DNA of 64,000 nt from Raffaelea ambrosiae (GCA_002778195.1 PCDI01000013.1:124001-188000), one strand, 5' to 3'; shown: positions 1-13,700, numbered from the stretch's first letter. Notes: generated from the letters alone by a model not told the origin. Numbers and translations are program-made.

Positions 1-179
1 GGAGGTGGTGGTGATGGCGGCAGTCCGGACAGCAGAATGGCCCGGTTCTGTGCAAAGATGGATTCGTTTTGGAGCAGAGGTGATGGCATAGATGAGTTGT
101 TCCCGTTGCTGCTGTTGCCGTTGCTGTTGATGCTGTCTCTTTTATTATTGCCAGGGCTATTCATGGAAAAGTTGTCCAT
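1..179 (-). CDS. N-terminal fragment of an unidentified Asn/Ser-rich protein (runs off left edge)
   Basis: On the minus strand an ATG at 179-177 opens a frame that stays open to base 1 (59 codons plus two bases). The peptide begins MDNFSMNSPGNN and is rich in Asn and Ser, then has FAQNRAILLSGLPPSPPPP near the edge. Low-complexity N-termini of this kind are common in fungal transcription factors and signalling proteins, but no domain is visible, so no function is assigned. The start is chosen as the most upstream ATG in this open frame; an upstream non-coding exon is possible. The gene is divergent from GWT1 across a 2.7-kb spacer. Confidence 0.55.
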   Translation of the reverse strand, partial: MDNFSMNSPGNNKRDSINSNGNSSNGNNSSMPSPLLQNESIFAQNRAILLSGLPPSPPP

Positions 180-2870
180 TCGTGCTGTCAACTCAGACTG
201 AGTGGCCGAAGGAGGAGGTGTCAGCATTTGTCCACCAGGCCTGTTTGAGCTGGCAGGAGCGTGCTGGGCATGACGAACTGTGCCAACAGTGGCCGCCGAA
301 GACTGGCGGAAATCCATTGTCTGATGATTATTACTGGCGTAACCAGATTCGAAACTCTCGGTCATGCTCGTGTGTAGGTGGTGATGACAGGAATCATGAC
401 TATCAAGTTGCTGAGACAGGGCGTTATTAAGACAGCCAGTAATATATGGCCGAGAAAGTGAAGAGGAAGAGGGGGAGAGGGGGGATAGTTGGGAGAGGTA
501 GGGCAACAAAAGTATCACCAGCCCTGTTCCACAAGGGGAGAGTGCAAGGAGCGACGTAAGGCGGTAGCAGAAATCAATTGAGTAGGGACAAGGTTTGATA
601 TGCAGGTTGTGCTTCCTGTCTCCGGAAGTGTCTCTGGCAATTTTTCCCCCTTCTCAAAAACCCAATCGAGGGGAGAGAAACACGAGAATATAAACTCTAA
701 AAGCCACAGCGGGGACTAGAATCCTATGACGAAGGTTGTGCGGAAGGGCCACCAAACAGACCAGGTAGTAAGGGCCACTTATTATTCAAAGCTTCTGCAA
801 TTTCAAATAAACGACGAGAGAACAGGGAACTCTGACATCCGAGCTTCCTGGCTGTTACTTTAAATAAAGGTCGCCTACGCCAACTGCTCTTTCATCGGGC
901 TTGGTCGGTGCCATCCATGACTAGTTGGGCAAAGAAAGAAAGAGGGACATGAGCCAAAAAGGAAGAAAGAAAAAAAAGGGGGGGTCTTCCTGCAAAAGGC
1001 GCACAGTTGCAGACCAGCACAAGCAAAAAGGGAAAGTAAAGAAAAGGAGAAAGGCCGACCTAATTTCTCGTCACATAGACCAACAGCCCCCAAAGACAAC
1101 AAAGCACTCGGTCACAATCCCACAGGGTACATCGCACGTCGTGCATAAGAAAGTGCCAAAAATGCCCAAAAGGCTCCAAAGCGCGAAATTATATAGCCCC
1201 AAGCAGGCATGATCCTGCATATTCTGGTGCCATCCTTGGAAGACTATTGGGCTTTCGTTAGGATTTCTGGTGGGGAACAAAGGCTGACAGTTCAGTTTAT
1301 TGGGGCAAGTGCCGAACCAACGACGAAGGACGACAAAGAAAAAAGCGTTCGTTTCATGCAGTCGGGCCAACTAAGCCAGCCTAAGAACCTGATATTTCCA
1401 CGAGTTGAAAGGGAATAAAAAGGAGAAGTAGAAAGAAAACTTGTGGACGGTGAAGCAAGGAAGAGAGGAGAAGAAAAACAAGAAGAAAGAAAAAATCAAG
1501 AAGAAAGAAAAAACAAGAAAGAAAAAACACAAGACAGGAACAAAAAAAAAGAAAAGAAGAAAGAAACGAAGACAAGCACTATGCAGATCAAAAAGCCAAG
1601 GACAAACACATGACAAAACGAATGAGCAGATTACAGAGAAACATGCCCTTTACACACACGACCTTCAAAACTCTATGCGAGAACATGCCTCTTTCTTCCC
1701 CCATTCTCGGACACCCTGAACTCATCCTCCGGTTTCCCATCCACACACCTTCCGGGCAACCATCCGGTCAGCCACACCACGGAATTTCCACATGTTTTCT
1801 TCCCCAGGAAACCAGACTGTCTCAGGGCCCAATTTTTGTGTCGTCGGTGCCCAGTTTCACGCGAGATTCGACTTTGCCCCTGCCCAATGTCTTGGATCGA
1901 TCTCCGCGGCGCTCTTGCTAAGTGGGCGACCGTTTGCTTTGGCAATCTGCAGCGCTGGTTCCAGACTAAGGCTTTAGTGCCGATGGACACGAGAAGAAAG
2001 AGAATAAAGAATGTACCAAGACCAGAAAACAACAACAACCTCGGCTTCCCTTTCTACACGAGTTTCTTTATTCAACGCAGAAAGGGGTGTAGTGGATGTA
2101 GTGGGTGAGCTAACGACGCCGTATGGCTGTTGGTCGATATCACGTGGCAGAAAACCAACACAACGAGGTCGGGGCAGTTCGTCAACGCCTAGTGGCAAGG
2201 CCATGCGCCGAATCTTGGTTTAATATGTGGCTGACCACCGCAGCAGGATCGAGACCCACCGTCATGGATTTGGCACCTGCAGACGCTGGGTGGCTTGTAT
2301 TTTCTGAAATTTTTTTTTTGGGCTCGTATTTCTGTCTGTTTCCGAATACTTTTAATTCAATACTACCCCATACAGCTTGTCGCCAACCTTGTGATTCGCC
2401 AGGCTGTCAACTCTTCTCTTTTTCTGCCCGCCCTGCGCTTGCGACCCAAAAGGTGGCCCCTTCTCTCGCTCGCTCACGTTATTATTATTTTTTTTTTCTT
2501 TGTTCTGCACGAGGCGCAGTGGCCCAGACCATGTTGACGCGCCGGCTGTCCTTTGTGGGAAGGGATTCTGCATTCACCGTTTTAGGAAACAATTGAGTCG
2601 TCACACCAAGGCCCTCCCCCAACTTTTTTGAAGAAAGAAGGGTGTGTGGCTGCCAGACCCTGCGATTTTTCTCCCTAAGCTGCCTGTCCGAGTCGCCGAA
2701 ACCAAGCCGCCCAGTTTACGGACCGAGCACACCAACGCGACAGCTCAGTGGGACAGGGTTGCGGCCGTTGTTGTTGCCGTTGCCATAGGCGCCCGCATCC
2801 TCTGCTCTTTCACCCTGTCGCGACTCGCAGCCTTTCACACTTTCATCACAATCCACTGCCTTTCGCCCCC
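180..2870. other. Long intergenic spacer between divergent genes
   Basis: No convincing coding frame is seen on either strand. The stretch holds a purine-rich block (about 920-1060 and 1430-1570, many AAGAAA runs), homopolymers of T near 2310 and 2485, and CT-rich sequence just before the GWT1 start. It presumably contains the promoters and 5' untranslated regions of the two divergent genes. The short frames present have non-ATG starts or atypical composition. Confidence 0.6.
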
Positions 2871-4755
2871 ATGGCTGACACCGCCGCCTCCGTTGACAGC
2901 GCATCTGCAGCTGCAGCAGCCTCTGCAGCCAACTACAAAAAACTGAAAGAAGACTTTGTCTCCAACCTGTCCGGAGGATCGGCGGGCGAAGTCCTGCTCG
3001 TGACGCTGGTTGCGCCGGTTAGCTTCCCATAGACCCTCCTTTCTCAACCCCCCCTCCATTGACTTCTCTTTGTTCTCGGTGTGCATGGCCCTCTGCCCGT
3101 GTTCCTTGGGCGCGCGTCTTGTCTCTGCGTGTCTCTCCCAAGGGGGGTGGCTTGTCCACTCTCCTAATTTACCCTCGCACTCTCCTCTTCTTTCTCTTTC
3201 CGTCCACGCGTTGGTCAGCTAACAGAGAATTCTCGTCTCTCCGCATCTGCAGGTTGCCATCCTCGCCTGGTCCATCCTCCAACGTCGCCAATCCTTCTTC
3301 CGCCCCTACTCGCCCTTGGGCTTCGCTGTCGACTTCCTCCTCAACATTGGCGCCTTCCTGCTCGCCATCACAATATACTCGGGCCAGCCGCTCCTGCTCA
3401 ATGCTCTTATTCTGTCCCAGGCGCTCTTTGTCCTGGCCTTGCCTAAGAATGTTGGCAGAGCACACCCTCGGCGCGTGGCTAAGAAGCCCAAGAAGCCACT
3501 AGACGCGCCAGCAGCTGTGACTTCGCCCCCGACGACAACAAGAGGCACCCCCTCTTCCTCCTCCTCCTCCTCCTCTGCATCATCCCCTTTCAACGTCCTT
3601 CCGAAGAAGCCCTTCCTGACGACGTACCGCGCCTGCATGATGGTGGCCACGTGCGTCGCCATCCTGGCCGTTGATTTCCGCATCTTCCCCCGCCGCTTTG
3701 CCAAGGTCGAGACCTGGGGCACCTCTCTTATGGATATGGGCGTCGGGTCGTTTGTATTTTCCGCTGGCGTCGTAGCCGCCCGGCCGATTCTCAAAGAGCG
3801 GATCAGCGGTCGGGGTCCGTCACTCGTACAACGGCTGCTCGCCTCCTTGCGCCACTCCCTGCCGCTGTTGGTGTTGGGCGTTATCCGTCTGCTCAGCGTC
3901 AAGGGCCTCGACTACGCCGAGCACGTCACCGAGTACGGCGTCCACTGGAATTTTTTCTTCACGCTGGGCTTCCTGCCGCCCTGTGTCGCCGCCGCCCAGT
4001 CCGCGATGCGCATCATCCCGTCTTACGCGGCGCTGGCCTTGCTGCTGGCCTGTGCATACGAGGTGGCGCTCGAGTTCACCGGCCTCAAAGCGTACGTGCT
4101 GACGGCGCCACGGGTCGACCTGCTGTCGATGAATCGCGAAGGAGTCTTTAGCTGCATCGGCTACCTGGCGCTCTTTCTGGCGGGGCAAGACACGGGGCTG
4201 TACCTGCTGCCACGGGACAAGAAGACGCCGGCCAACAAAAAGAGCGGTGGTGGTGCAAGCAGCAGCACCACCGAGCCGTCCGGGCCGTTCGGTATTGGTG
4301 ACTTGGGCAGCGTGAAAACGCTAGCCTTCTGGAGCGTCGTCTGGTTCAGCCTCTACCAGCTGTCGGTCGGCTACTCATTCGGCCTGGGCCTGACCGTCTC
4401 GCGCCGCCTGGCCAACCTGCCGTACGTGCTGTGGGTGCTGCACTTCAACTCCATACAGCTGTTGTGCTTTTACCTAGTGGACCGAGTGGTGTTCCCGACG
4501 TTCTACGCGGCCAAGGACGCTCGCGAGGAGGATGCGGCCTATGACGAGGCCACGAGCCCGGTGCTCCGGGCGTACAACCGCAATGGCCTGGCCGTATTCT
4601 TGGTAGCGAACCTCCTGACCGGGCTGGTCAACATGACCGTGCCGACGTTGGACGTGTCTCCATCGGTGAGCACGGGGATACTGATCGCCTATGCCGGCGT
4701 GTTGACGGCCCTCGCGGTGGCGCTCGACCTGTGCAACATTACGATCAAGCTGTGA
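2871..4755 (+). CDS. GWT1: GWT1, GPI-anchored wall transfer protein (inositol acyltransferase, PIG-W family)
   Basis: Two exons, 2871-3017 and 3253-4755, split by a 235-bp intron with acceptor CTGCAG, encode 549 aa. The N-terminus YKKLKEDFVSNLSGGS followed by GEVLLVTLVAP and, across the intron, VAILAWSILQRRQSFF then PLGFAVDFLLN is the family signature. Many hydrophobic segments span the rest, as expected of a multi-pass ER membrane protein. The family acylates the inositol of glucosaminyl-phosphatidylinositol in GPI-anchor synthesis; it is the known target of the manogepix/gepinacin class. A Ser run (about residues 147-161, from TCC repeats near 3555) sits in a cytosolic loop. The ATG is in frame with exon 2 and precedes the conserved N-terminus directly. 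Confidence 0.93.
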
Positions 4756-7700
4756 GACACAAGTTGGACGGATCGGTGGACCGGTAAGTAGGTGAGCCGG
4801 CGACATGGACCCCGGACTGGGCCATGCTTGCCGTGTATGATAATGTCAAAACCAGAGCATTATGTAATCATATATCATGAAGAAGAAAAGCGAGTTTGTA
4901 TTGTACTCTTTTAGCAAGCACCGTGGTGTACGCTTACTGTCGGGTTGCGATGATACAACAGGTATGACGACGACGGCAAGAACACATTGGTCATTTCACG
5001 ATTGCAATCATTTTCCCCTCCTTGGTGTCTGATGTATGCAGGCACTATGCTACTTGTATGTAGGACGGGTACGGGATCTCGAAATGTCCTCCGCATTTAC
5101 AGGACCAGTTCGAGATGGAAGGGAGGCTACGGCTGACTAGGGAGAATGTCAGACGGACGAGTTGTGATTGGCGGGATGAGCTGTCCAACAGCCGTTGGAG
5201 ACGAATGCCAGTGGCTTGTCCTGGAATGGCGTGTTCCCCTATTTCTCCTGCCCATTTCGGTGTACGATACATAGTACTTTTAGCGCGGTGGAGCCCCTCT
5301 TTACGCGAAACGCGTCAAGCAGAGCAAAAAAAAGAAACAAAACGGTCCAATTAATGGCTTGCATGGGAAATGACGCGTTCGGTCCGTGTCCCTCAGCTTG
5401 TCCAAGCCCAGGATTTAAAAACAATCCAAATAAAACTCGTAAATGGGCGAGGAGAAGGAAAAAGAAAACACCCCTCCCAAAACCCCAAGGAAAAAAAGGC
5501 AAGAAAAGAAAAAAAAAGGACGAAAAGACAGAAAAAGAAATCAAAATACGACTCAGGCCAAAAAAAAAAAGAGGCAGGGAACAGCCAAGACCAAAAAAAA
5601 AAAGAAAAAAAAAAGAAGAGCTTACTCGGATAGCAGTAGCAGGATTTAGCTCTTCGAGCTCTGTTCGTTCAACGGGGATGTTTTATTTGACGACAAAGAG
5701 ACGGGAAGCTTGGCCGGAAGCTGGGGTTTTTTTTTTGTTTTCGCCTTCAGCCTTTTCGGAACTTGCTTTTTGTTTGTTGAGAAGAGACTCTATCCTCAAA
5801 GAAAGAACCTCCTCCCAGCCCCCTCAAAATCCTTTTTGGGCCTTTTGGGCCCTTTGGGCCTTTTGGGTCTTTTAAACCTTTTGGGCCCCCTTGCTTTGTT
5901 TCTTTTTTTGTTCTCTTCCCGCCCGGCGCCTCATTTGCGCCACGGTCAATGCCTTTCTTACCTAGTGTCCATAGCTCTTTTTTGGTTCTTGTTTCGTGCT
6001 CTGGTCTTGGTGTAATTGGCCATCATGCGGGCTGGTCCATTCGCTGTCGTTTGTTTGCACTCTGACCGTGTGGCTGCAGCAGAATAAACAGGATAAACAA
6101 AGCAACGCAAAGAAAGTCGCCGCAGCGTGTTCGCCAACCATGGCTGCAGAGTAACCGACGCGACGTGGCTGTGGGCTGGCCATGCTGGGTGAACGAACTC
6201 CATAGTCGATGCATAGTATAGGAGGCGAGTCTGACAAGAAAGGCCACGTCGATGCAGCCAACCAAAACATAAGAGCGAGAGGTGAAAAAAAAAGAAAATA
6301 AAGGAAGAAATAGTTCAGCATTAGTGAATAGAAAAAGCGTAAAAAAGGACAATTGGATCAGCCTACTACACCGCATCCTTTATGCCTTAGACTGGACCCA
6401 AACAAGGCCTACGAGTTCCGAGTAACTGACCCAAACGATGAAACGGCACGTCGACGGACTGGGAGAAGAAAACGCGTTCAAAGGCAACGGTAGAGTATGG
6501 GCTCCAGCCAACGTGGTGAGCTGATCATGCTCGTAGCCGACACAAGGGGGTGCTTTTGCCCAACAGACCACATCGTCATCGAGGCCCGTGATGCCCCGAC
6601 AACTCCTGCAGCCTGCATCCTGCGCAGCTGGCCCAGTGTCGAGTCCGTGCAGAAACTCGCGCTTGCCCATACTACGAATACATACATAGTACTATATAGT
6701 ACACTACGAGTATGTGCGCCAGCCAGGGTTGGAAGAAACGTGTGGAGGTTTTGTGGAGTGGTTGTCGGATATGCAGGACATCTTACTGGGAGCACGTATC
6801 TTAAGATACATACATACTGGCCGTAACTTAGTTTGTACTCGTAAGATACACACAAAGCCTGCCTTCGTCATCGTCGCCGGATCTGTCAAGAATGGACAAG
6901 GGGCGGCCTCCCGTTTTAGCCGAAGCAAGCCCAAGAGCCGCCGTTTCGAACAAGAAAGACGAAAGACGAAAGACGACGTCCCACCATTTTAAGCTCTTTT
7001 TTTATCGGGTCCCGGAGATCTCATAGGCTCCTAGAAGGGCCGCCGGCCAGGAGGTCGGGTAGATTTTACAGTGGGCAACATGTGTGCATAATATTCAAAT
7101 GCAAAAAAGCGAATGGCAAGGTGGCATCGTGGGCTGGTCGCAAAAAAGCAAGAGCTGGTTTTTTTTCAAGTGTTGGTGGTTTCGGCGCTTGGCTGATCGG
7201 CGCGCTCTTTTGAGCGTGTCCACCCTGTCCTTCTTTAGCGCCGTCCCTGCTCCTGCGCTGAATCGTCGCGCCGCTAAATTAGATAGGCCGCAGGCAATCC
7301 TGGAGCTGTCTCTGTTTCAGGCTTTCTGGTCCCCTGATACCTGATATGATCGAGTGTGCAGGAGAGGAGAAGGAAGCCCCTGGGTATGCAGACATGTGCT
7401 TCCCTTGGAGAAGAGCAGGCACGATAGCCACTATTAGTACGAGTGCTGGTGCAGCTGCCGAAAGCCTATTTTGGCGCACATCTGGGGCTTCGGGCATTTG
7501 ATAGCAAATGCGGACATCGGCAGGGTGCCAATCTGTGTATTATCCAAGTCGGATTCGCCGAATTGGGCGACCGCATTGGAAAGCGTTTAATTATATCTGC
7601 CGCCCGCCGCCAGGGTCAGGGAACCCTGGAGAGCACAGTACTACTCGTAGGTGGCACCCCGGACCTCGTACAGCAACCTGGCAGGTGCTTCTGCTGGTAT

Positions 7701-10041
7701 GTGGTCTGAATTCTACGGCGTTGCTTGTCTCTGTAAGATACCCCTGTAAATATACCCTGTCTGTGTGCCTTCCTTCTGGCTGCTGGGCCATCCCTCCCGG
7801 CCACAATAAGTGGGCCGGGCTCGCCCCACGGCCGAGATTACCACCAAATTGCACGGCCAGCAAGTACCGCATCGTGCCCAGCAAATGAGGAAGGGCCGCC
7901 ATTGCCTGTTTGGTGAAATTGCGGGTTGCAGCTGGGACAGACAGCCAGTTTCTCCTTCCGCGTGCTTGTTCGCGCAGCCAGTTTGCTGCGTGGCTCCTTC
8001 CGTGCTGGGGTTGTGCTGGGTCGTGACTGCCCTCTTTGTCTCTCTCCTTTCCTTTTTTTTTTCTCTGTCTTTTCCTTTTTCTGGCGTTGCCCATCTACGG
8101 GGTCTGTCCTATTCAGAGCTCTCGTCCAAGCTGGTTTTTTTTTTCCTTCTTAATTTTTTTTTTCTTTTTTTTTTTCTTCTCTCTTCGGGTTTTCCCTTTC
8201 CTCATCCTCCGCGTCCTTTGCACTTTCGCCCCATTCCTCCCTCCACCAACTGCTCCCCTTCTTCCCGTCCCTCCCTCGCGCGCCCGTCGTCTCCCCCTTA
8301 TTGTTATATCCTGCAGCCCATAGCCGGGAACCACACAGCTGGTCTTGCCTGCCCTGACTGCATCCCCCTGTATTCCAAGACGACGCGACTGATTCGACCT
8401 CCCGACGACCCTGGCCAAGCCGACCAACAACGCTGTCTCTCCCTGTCCCCACGACTTGGAGTCCCCTGAACGCCTCCTCTGCTGTAAGATACTATCCTGC
8501 CCACTGTCTGCGCCCAATTCCTCGGCACCAACGCCAGCCTCGCATAAACAGGCGGTCCAGCAAATAGGGCGTTTTGGCGTGGTCGCGTCTCGACCTAACC
8601 CTGCTGTGTCCTCTTTGCCTGTGTCTCTTTCCCTCCTTTAGCTCCCGCCAATATAGTTAGCCCCTGCACTACACGCGCCTGCATACGTCTCTTGCTCTCA
8701 CACACGCAGTTCCATTCCCTCTCTTCTCACTCTCACACGCTCTCTATTTCTCTTCTCATTCATCTTCTCTCCGTCCCTCCATTCCTCTCCTCCCCGTCCC
8801 TCCATTCCTCTGAGAGCCTCTCCGTCCCTCCCCTCCATTCCTTCCCACTCCCTGCTTCCGCTCTGCCGCTCGACGCCGCATCGACCCGACCAGAGGGCTC
8901 CAGCATTGCTGCATGAACTTTGGATTTGCACGCGGCGACCCGCACGACCAGCGTACCGCAGCTACTCTGCACCCGCTGCATCCACTGCCCAGTCGAACCA
9001 AACGAGTTTGTGGCAAAGAACCTGACAGAGAAATCAGACAGGCAAAAGACAAGCAACATAATAACAGGGGATCATCGCCAGCGGCCCCCGCCTCCCTGTC
9101 CTCACATCAGCGTGGTGTCGCTTTCCAAACAAAACCAAACACGAAAGTAAAACGAGCCGAGCCAACCCGCCAACCCGCCAGCCCGACACCAAAATAGGGG
9201 GAGCACGAAACCGCAGAACAACGTCTACAGGCGAACGAACGGAGCAAAAAGTAGTCACCAGCCAAACGAATCGGAAAAAAAGACTGCCAAGCGCGAAGCA
9301 ACGAACGAACAACACGACAATTCGCTGCGTGACAATGCGACCAGCCCAGACCCATTGTTGTTGATACGCGGCGATATTCCATTGTCGTCCCTTGAGTGGC
9401 TGCATTCGATTCAGGCCAGCTCTCTTTTTCCTGCTGCCGTTTGCAGGTCCTTCTGTTTGTGATTCTGCCAACCAGAAGAGCTGCCTGACCGACCCTGCCC
9501 TCCACCAAAAAAGGGCTTTTATTATTCGACCAGCAAATCCTAATACCTGCTGCTTCCTGCTGCTTTTATTTTTTTTCCCGCGTTTTCTGTGTGCTTGGTT
9601 TCCAGCACAGCCATCCAACGTCAGGCTTATCCTCGGCCAGCCGTGGCATCCCCTTTACCTTGCTCAATTTCCCCCTGCTCGTTTCCTCCCCAGTCTCTCT
9701 CCGTCTGCTGTCGATTTTTTTTGGGACTCGACCTGCTGTGTTACGACTGCGACTCTTCAGTCTCGACCTGTCTCGTCCACCCCCTTTTCCAAACCGAGAG
9801 CGACACGACAAAAAAAAAAGTGTGTGCGAGAGAGACACACTAAAAGATCCTGGGAGGCTCTGAGACACGCAGCAAGAGAAACCCCTACTCAAGGACAAAG
9901 CGGAAGGCGCGCTAAAACCGAGCCTTGTTAGTTTCCGCCCGCCTGCGCCCTTTCTTCATCTTGGACCTCCGGTTTATCTCTGCCTGTCTCGCCCGGCTTT
10001 TTTTTTTTCTGTTGTCCGGAGACGCGCTACCTGCGTGGAAG
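4756..10041. other. 5.3-kb intergenic spacer upstream of the Kin4-type kinase
   Basis: No coding frame with family-like content was found. Visible structure: purine-rich A/G runs at 5440-5630, an imperfect repeat of a CTTTTGGGC-like unit at 5828-5892, AT-rich near-palindromic stretches containing TAGTAC and GTATCTTAAGATAC at 6680-6850, T runs at 8050-8180, and CT-rich repeats at 8690-8870. The last kilobase is CT-rich and probably includes the kinase 5' untranslated region. A non-coding transcript or 5' UTR introns cannot be excluded by eye. Confidence 0.55.
5828..5892. repeat. Imperfect tandem repeat of a 10-bp CTTTTGGGC-like unit
   Basis: About six adjacent imperfect copies of a unit close to CCTTTTGGGC occur in a T-rich context. 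The run is non-coding, between GWT1 and the kinase gene. Confidence 0.7.
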
Positions 10042-10667
10042 ATGTCGTCTGCAGCCCTGCAAGCGCCCGCAGCATTGCCTACATCTGCCCGCCATTACAC
10101 GTCGTCGCCTAGCCGCGAAGGTTATCATGCAAGCCAGCAGCAGCAGGTCTCCACAGCCTCCTCGACCTCGTCTTCCCGGCCCTCCCACAAAAGCAGCGGT
10201 GGCGCACAAAGTAACGGCAACAGCCTGAGTGCCAACAACAGTGCATACCTCAACAACAGTGCCTATCCCAGCAGTCCTGCTCATCTGTCCCAGGCCAGCC
10301 CCCAGATGAGTTCACGCGCTGCCTATCCGTCGCCCGTCACGCCGTCCGCGGCCGTGGCGGCAGCCGCCGCTACCATCTCCGACTACCCCCAACCCAGCCC
10401 GACCGCCTCATCCGAACGCCGACGCCACCGGAACCAGCCTCCTATCGCACCCCCACGGACATCTTCGAACCGACAAGACCAACAACAGCAAATACCAACC
10501 TCATCTGTCCCGCCATCCACATCAATCACGCGGAAACCAGTCGGTACCGATCCTTCCGGCATGAACTCACCTCGTCGCCAGCGGGAGTCCCGGGGCACGT
10601 CAAGCACAGCTGGCTCCGCATCTCGCGAAGAGTTGTCTCGTCGGAGACAACAGGAGCTACTCATTTT

Positions 10668-10739
<72 letters not shown>

Positions 10740-13700
10740 TCAACAGCAGCAGTCCCCCTCCGTTGGCCAAGAATACTCACGCCGCACTGCGACTGGCAAC
10801 TCCCGGTCCGCAACTACGACCACCATGCCGATACGAACACAGCCTGGATCGTCTTCTGCAGCCTCATCGCATGTGCCGACACGGGAAACAAGCGAGATCC
10901 TGAATACCATGGTTGTCTCCAGCCGAGACGAGGTCGACGTGGAGCGAGAGAGGGCTCGCCTGGCTATCTCCCATTCTAGCCACGACAATGCGACGGATGA
11001 GGGTGCTGACGACGGTGCACCGGCCCCTGTCGTGCCCACGGGCGCACCGGACCAGAGTGATGATAACCGTCGGAGAAGCCGACACGACCACTCAAAACGC
11101 GAGAAACAGATCAAGTTTGGAGACTACATTCTAGGCAACACCATCGGCGAGGGCGAATTTGGCAAGGTCAAGCTTGGCTGGAAGCAGGAAGGCGGTGTTC
11201 AGGTACGATCATTTTTATGGGAATGTCTTCTTCAACATTACACTAACATGCGATTTTTTTTTCCAGGTTGCTATCAAGCTTATCAAGAAGGACACTCTTG
11301 GGAACAACCCAACTCGTATGGCGAAGATCATGCGGGAAGTCAACATCCTGAAGCAACTGAACCACCCCAACATCGTCCAGCTGCACAAGATGGAGGAGTC
11401 AGAACACCACTACGGCATCGTGTTGGAGTATGCCTCAGGCGGTGAGCTGTTTGATTACATTCTGAACCACCGGTATCTCAAAGACAATGGGGCCCGGCGG
11501 CTGTTTGCCCAGCTCATCTCCGGCGTTGGTTACCTGCATAAGAAGGGCATCGTCCATCGTGATCTCAAGTTGGAGAACTTGCTGCTCGACCGCAACCGCA
11601 ACATCATCATCACCGATTTCGGCTTCGCCAACACCTTCGACCCAGCCGAAGAGCTGACCGAGGAGGAAGAGGCCAACCTCTCTGACCGTGATTGGGTTAA
11701 ACGGATGGGCTTCGACCGCGTGAAGGCCAATGGCTCACGCCGGGCCGATCTGATGCAGACGAGCTGCGGTAGTCCCTGCTACGCCGCGCCAGAACTCGTC
11801 GTCAGTGATTCGCTCTACACTGGCCGCAAGGTCGATGTTTGGAGCTGCGGTGTCATCTTGGTATGTGTCTCCTATGGGTAGCCTGGTTTGATTCGTGTCT
11901 TTTAGTTGCTGACGTGCGCCACAGTATGCTATGCTGGCTGGTTATCTTCCCTTTGACGACGATCCGAAGAACCCCGAGGGTGACAACATCAACCTGCTCT
12001 ACAAATACATTGTCAGCACACCCTTGACCTTTCCCGAATACGTCACCCCCCACGCGAGAGATCTTCTGCGACGGATTCTTGTGCCCAACCCAAGACAGCG
12101 TGCCGACCTCTTCGAGGTTGCCCGCCACAGTTGGCTCAACGAGTATGCCAGTGTCGTCGAGTTCATCACAAGCAGCACCACGAACATGACCGACATCCAG
12201 AGAATACCTGTCGCCGTGGAGGACGCTGGCGATGCTGGTACCCTGGGGCGGAGTGCTTCCGTCCGCGAATCTTCCAAAAAGACTTCCCCGTCCCCCACGC
12301 TGGGCGGCCTTACTAGCAAACCTGGTGTCATCGACCCTGCAACAGAGGCTGCCATGCTGAAGCAGCAGAAAGAGACCAAGCGCCGCACGGTACAGGTCGA
12401 ATACGTTGCACCAGCCACGCAGACCCAGCGTGGTGAGCTCCAGATTCAAACAGCGCCGTCCAGCGGCGGCAAGACCCGTGCCCGTTCCAGCAACCAGGGC
12501 CCGATTGCCGTTGCCACGACGTCGACGTCGCCGACCGACAAGCCGCTGCCTCGCGATCCTCCTGTTTCCAAGGAGAACTACATGAAGCCGCAGCGCGACA
12601 CAAGAAGACCACCGAGCTCCCACCGCACCGCAGGCACTGCTGCAGCCGTTGCCGCCGTTACTGCCACTGGTGCTGTTGCGGCGCGCGCCAATCGCGAGGG
12701 GTCCTGGCAGGTTCAGGAAAACTCCTACATCAACCCGGCCAGTGGTGCCAGACCCGCCACCGGCGGCTCTCTGGCATCAAGTGGCTCACGGCCTGGCCCA
12801 ACTCGTGCTTCATTCGGACAGCCTGTACCGCCCACTATTGCCGGCACCAATGCCCACGGAAGAATCCAGCAACCGCCCAAGAGCGGGAGCGGACGCAACT
12901 ATGTTATCTCGAATCCCATCCCACAGGACACTGCAAGCTATGGCCGCCCCAGCACGAGCATCCCACCCAGGTTTGCCCAGGTGTCCGGATACACTGGTGC
13001 TGAAGGCGAGAGCGTCGCAGTCGATGCTAATGGGATGCCAATTAGCACTGGTACGGGCAGCGGTAGTGTGGCTGGCAGCACTGGGGACCCCCGTCGCCAT
13101 CGGCGGTCGAATACTATTGGCGATATCACCGACAAGATTCTCGGCCGCAGTGGTTCCCTCTTTGGCAACAGGAGACGAAGCTCGAGCCGCCGGCGCGGTG
13201 GCGAGCAGCAGCAGAAGCAGCAGACACCCACGAAGGAGAAGCCCTCGCGAAGATACCCGCCAGTGAGCATGTCGCATGCTTCGAATCTTCCGGGCTCTAT
13301 GGTCCCCGCAGCTGACGAGCCGCGACCATCCATGGATTCGACGACCAGACCATCTCGACGGTCGTTCTCTTTGGGTTTGGGCAGGAAGCGATCGGGCAGC
13401 ATTGCTCCCTCTATGACATCGCAGGAGAAACGGTCGAAGCGGTTCTCCTTCCGAGGCGGATCCTTCTCCCTTAAGTCCATTGGCCTCGGCAAGGATAAGG
13501 ACTACGTGTCTGGAACCGATTCCCAGCCCGACCTTCCCATCCAGGAGCCACCTCTGGAGGCAGACGCCAGACATAGGACTGGCGTCGAAAATGTCGAGCC
13601 GACCTACGATGACTTGTACACGCACCTGGCCGATCCTCAGCAGGCAGCCATTGCCATGGAGAACGCATCTCCGGTACCGCAACAGCAAGCACAGATGCAA

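Noticed and set aside
8690..8870. CT-rich repetitive stretch as a possible gene for a Ser/Pro-rich protein
   Set aside because: Low-complexity pyrimidine tract in the kinase upstream region; frames lack a good start and the repeats explain the composition.
10669..10749. CRISPR-like or other array interpretation of regular repeats
   Set aside because: The only regular arrays are trinucleotide or short tandem repeats within eukaryotic genes or introns; no repeat-spacer structure is present.
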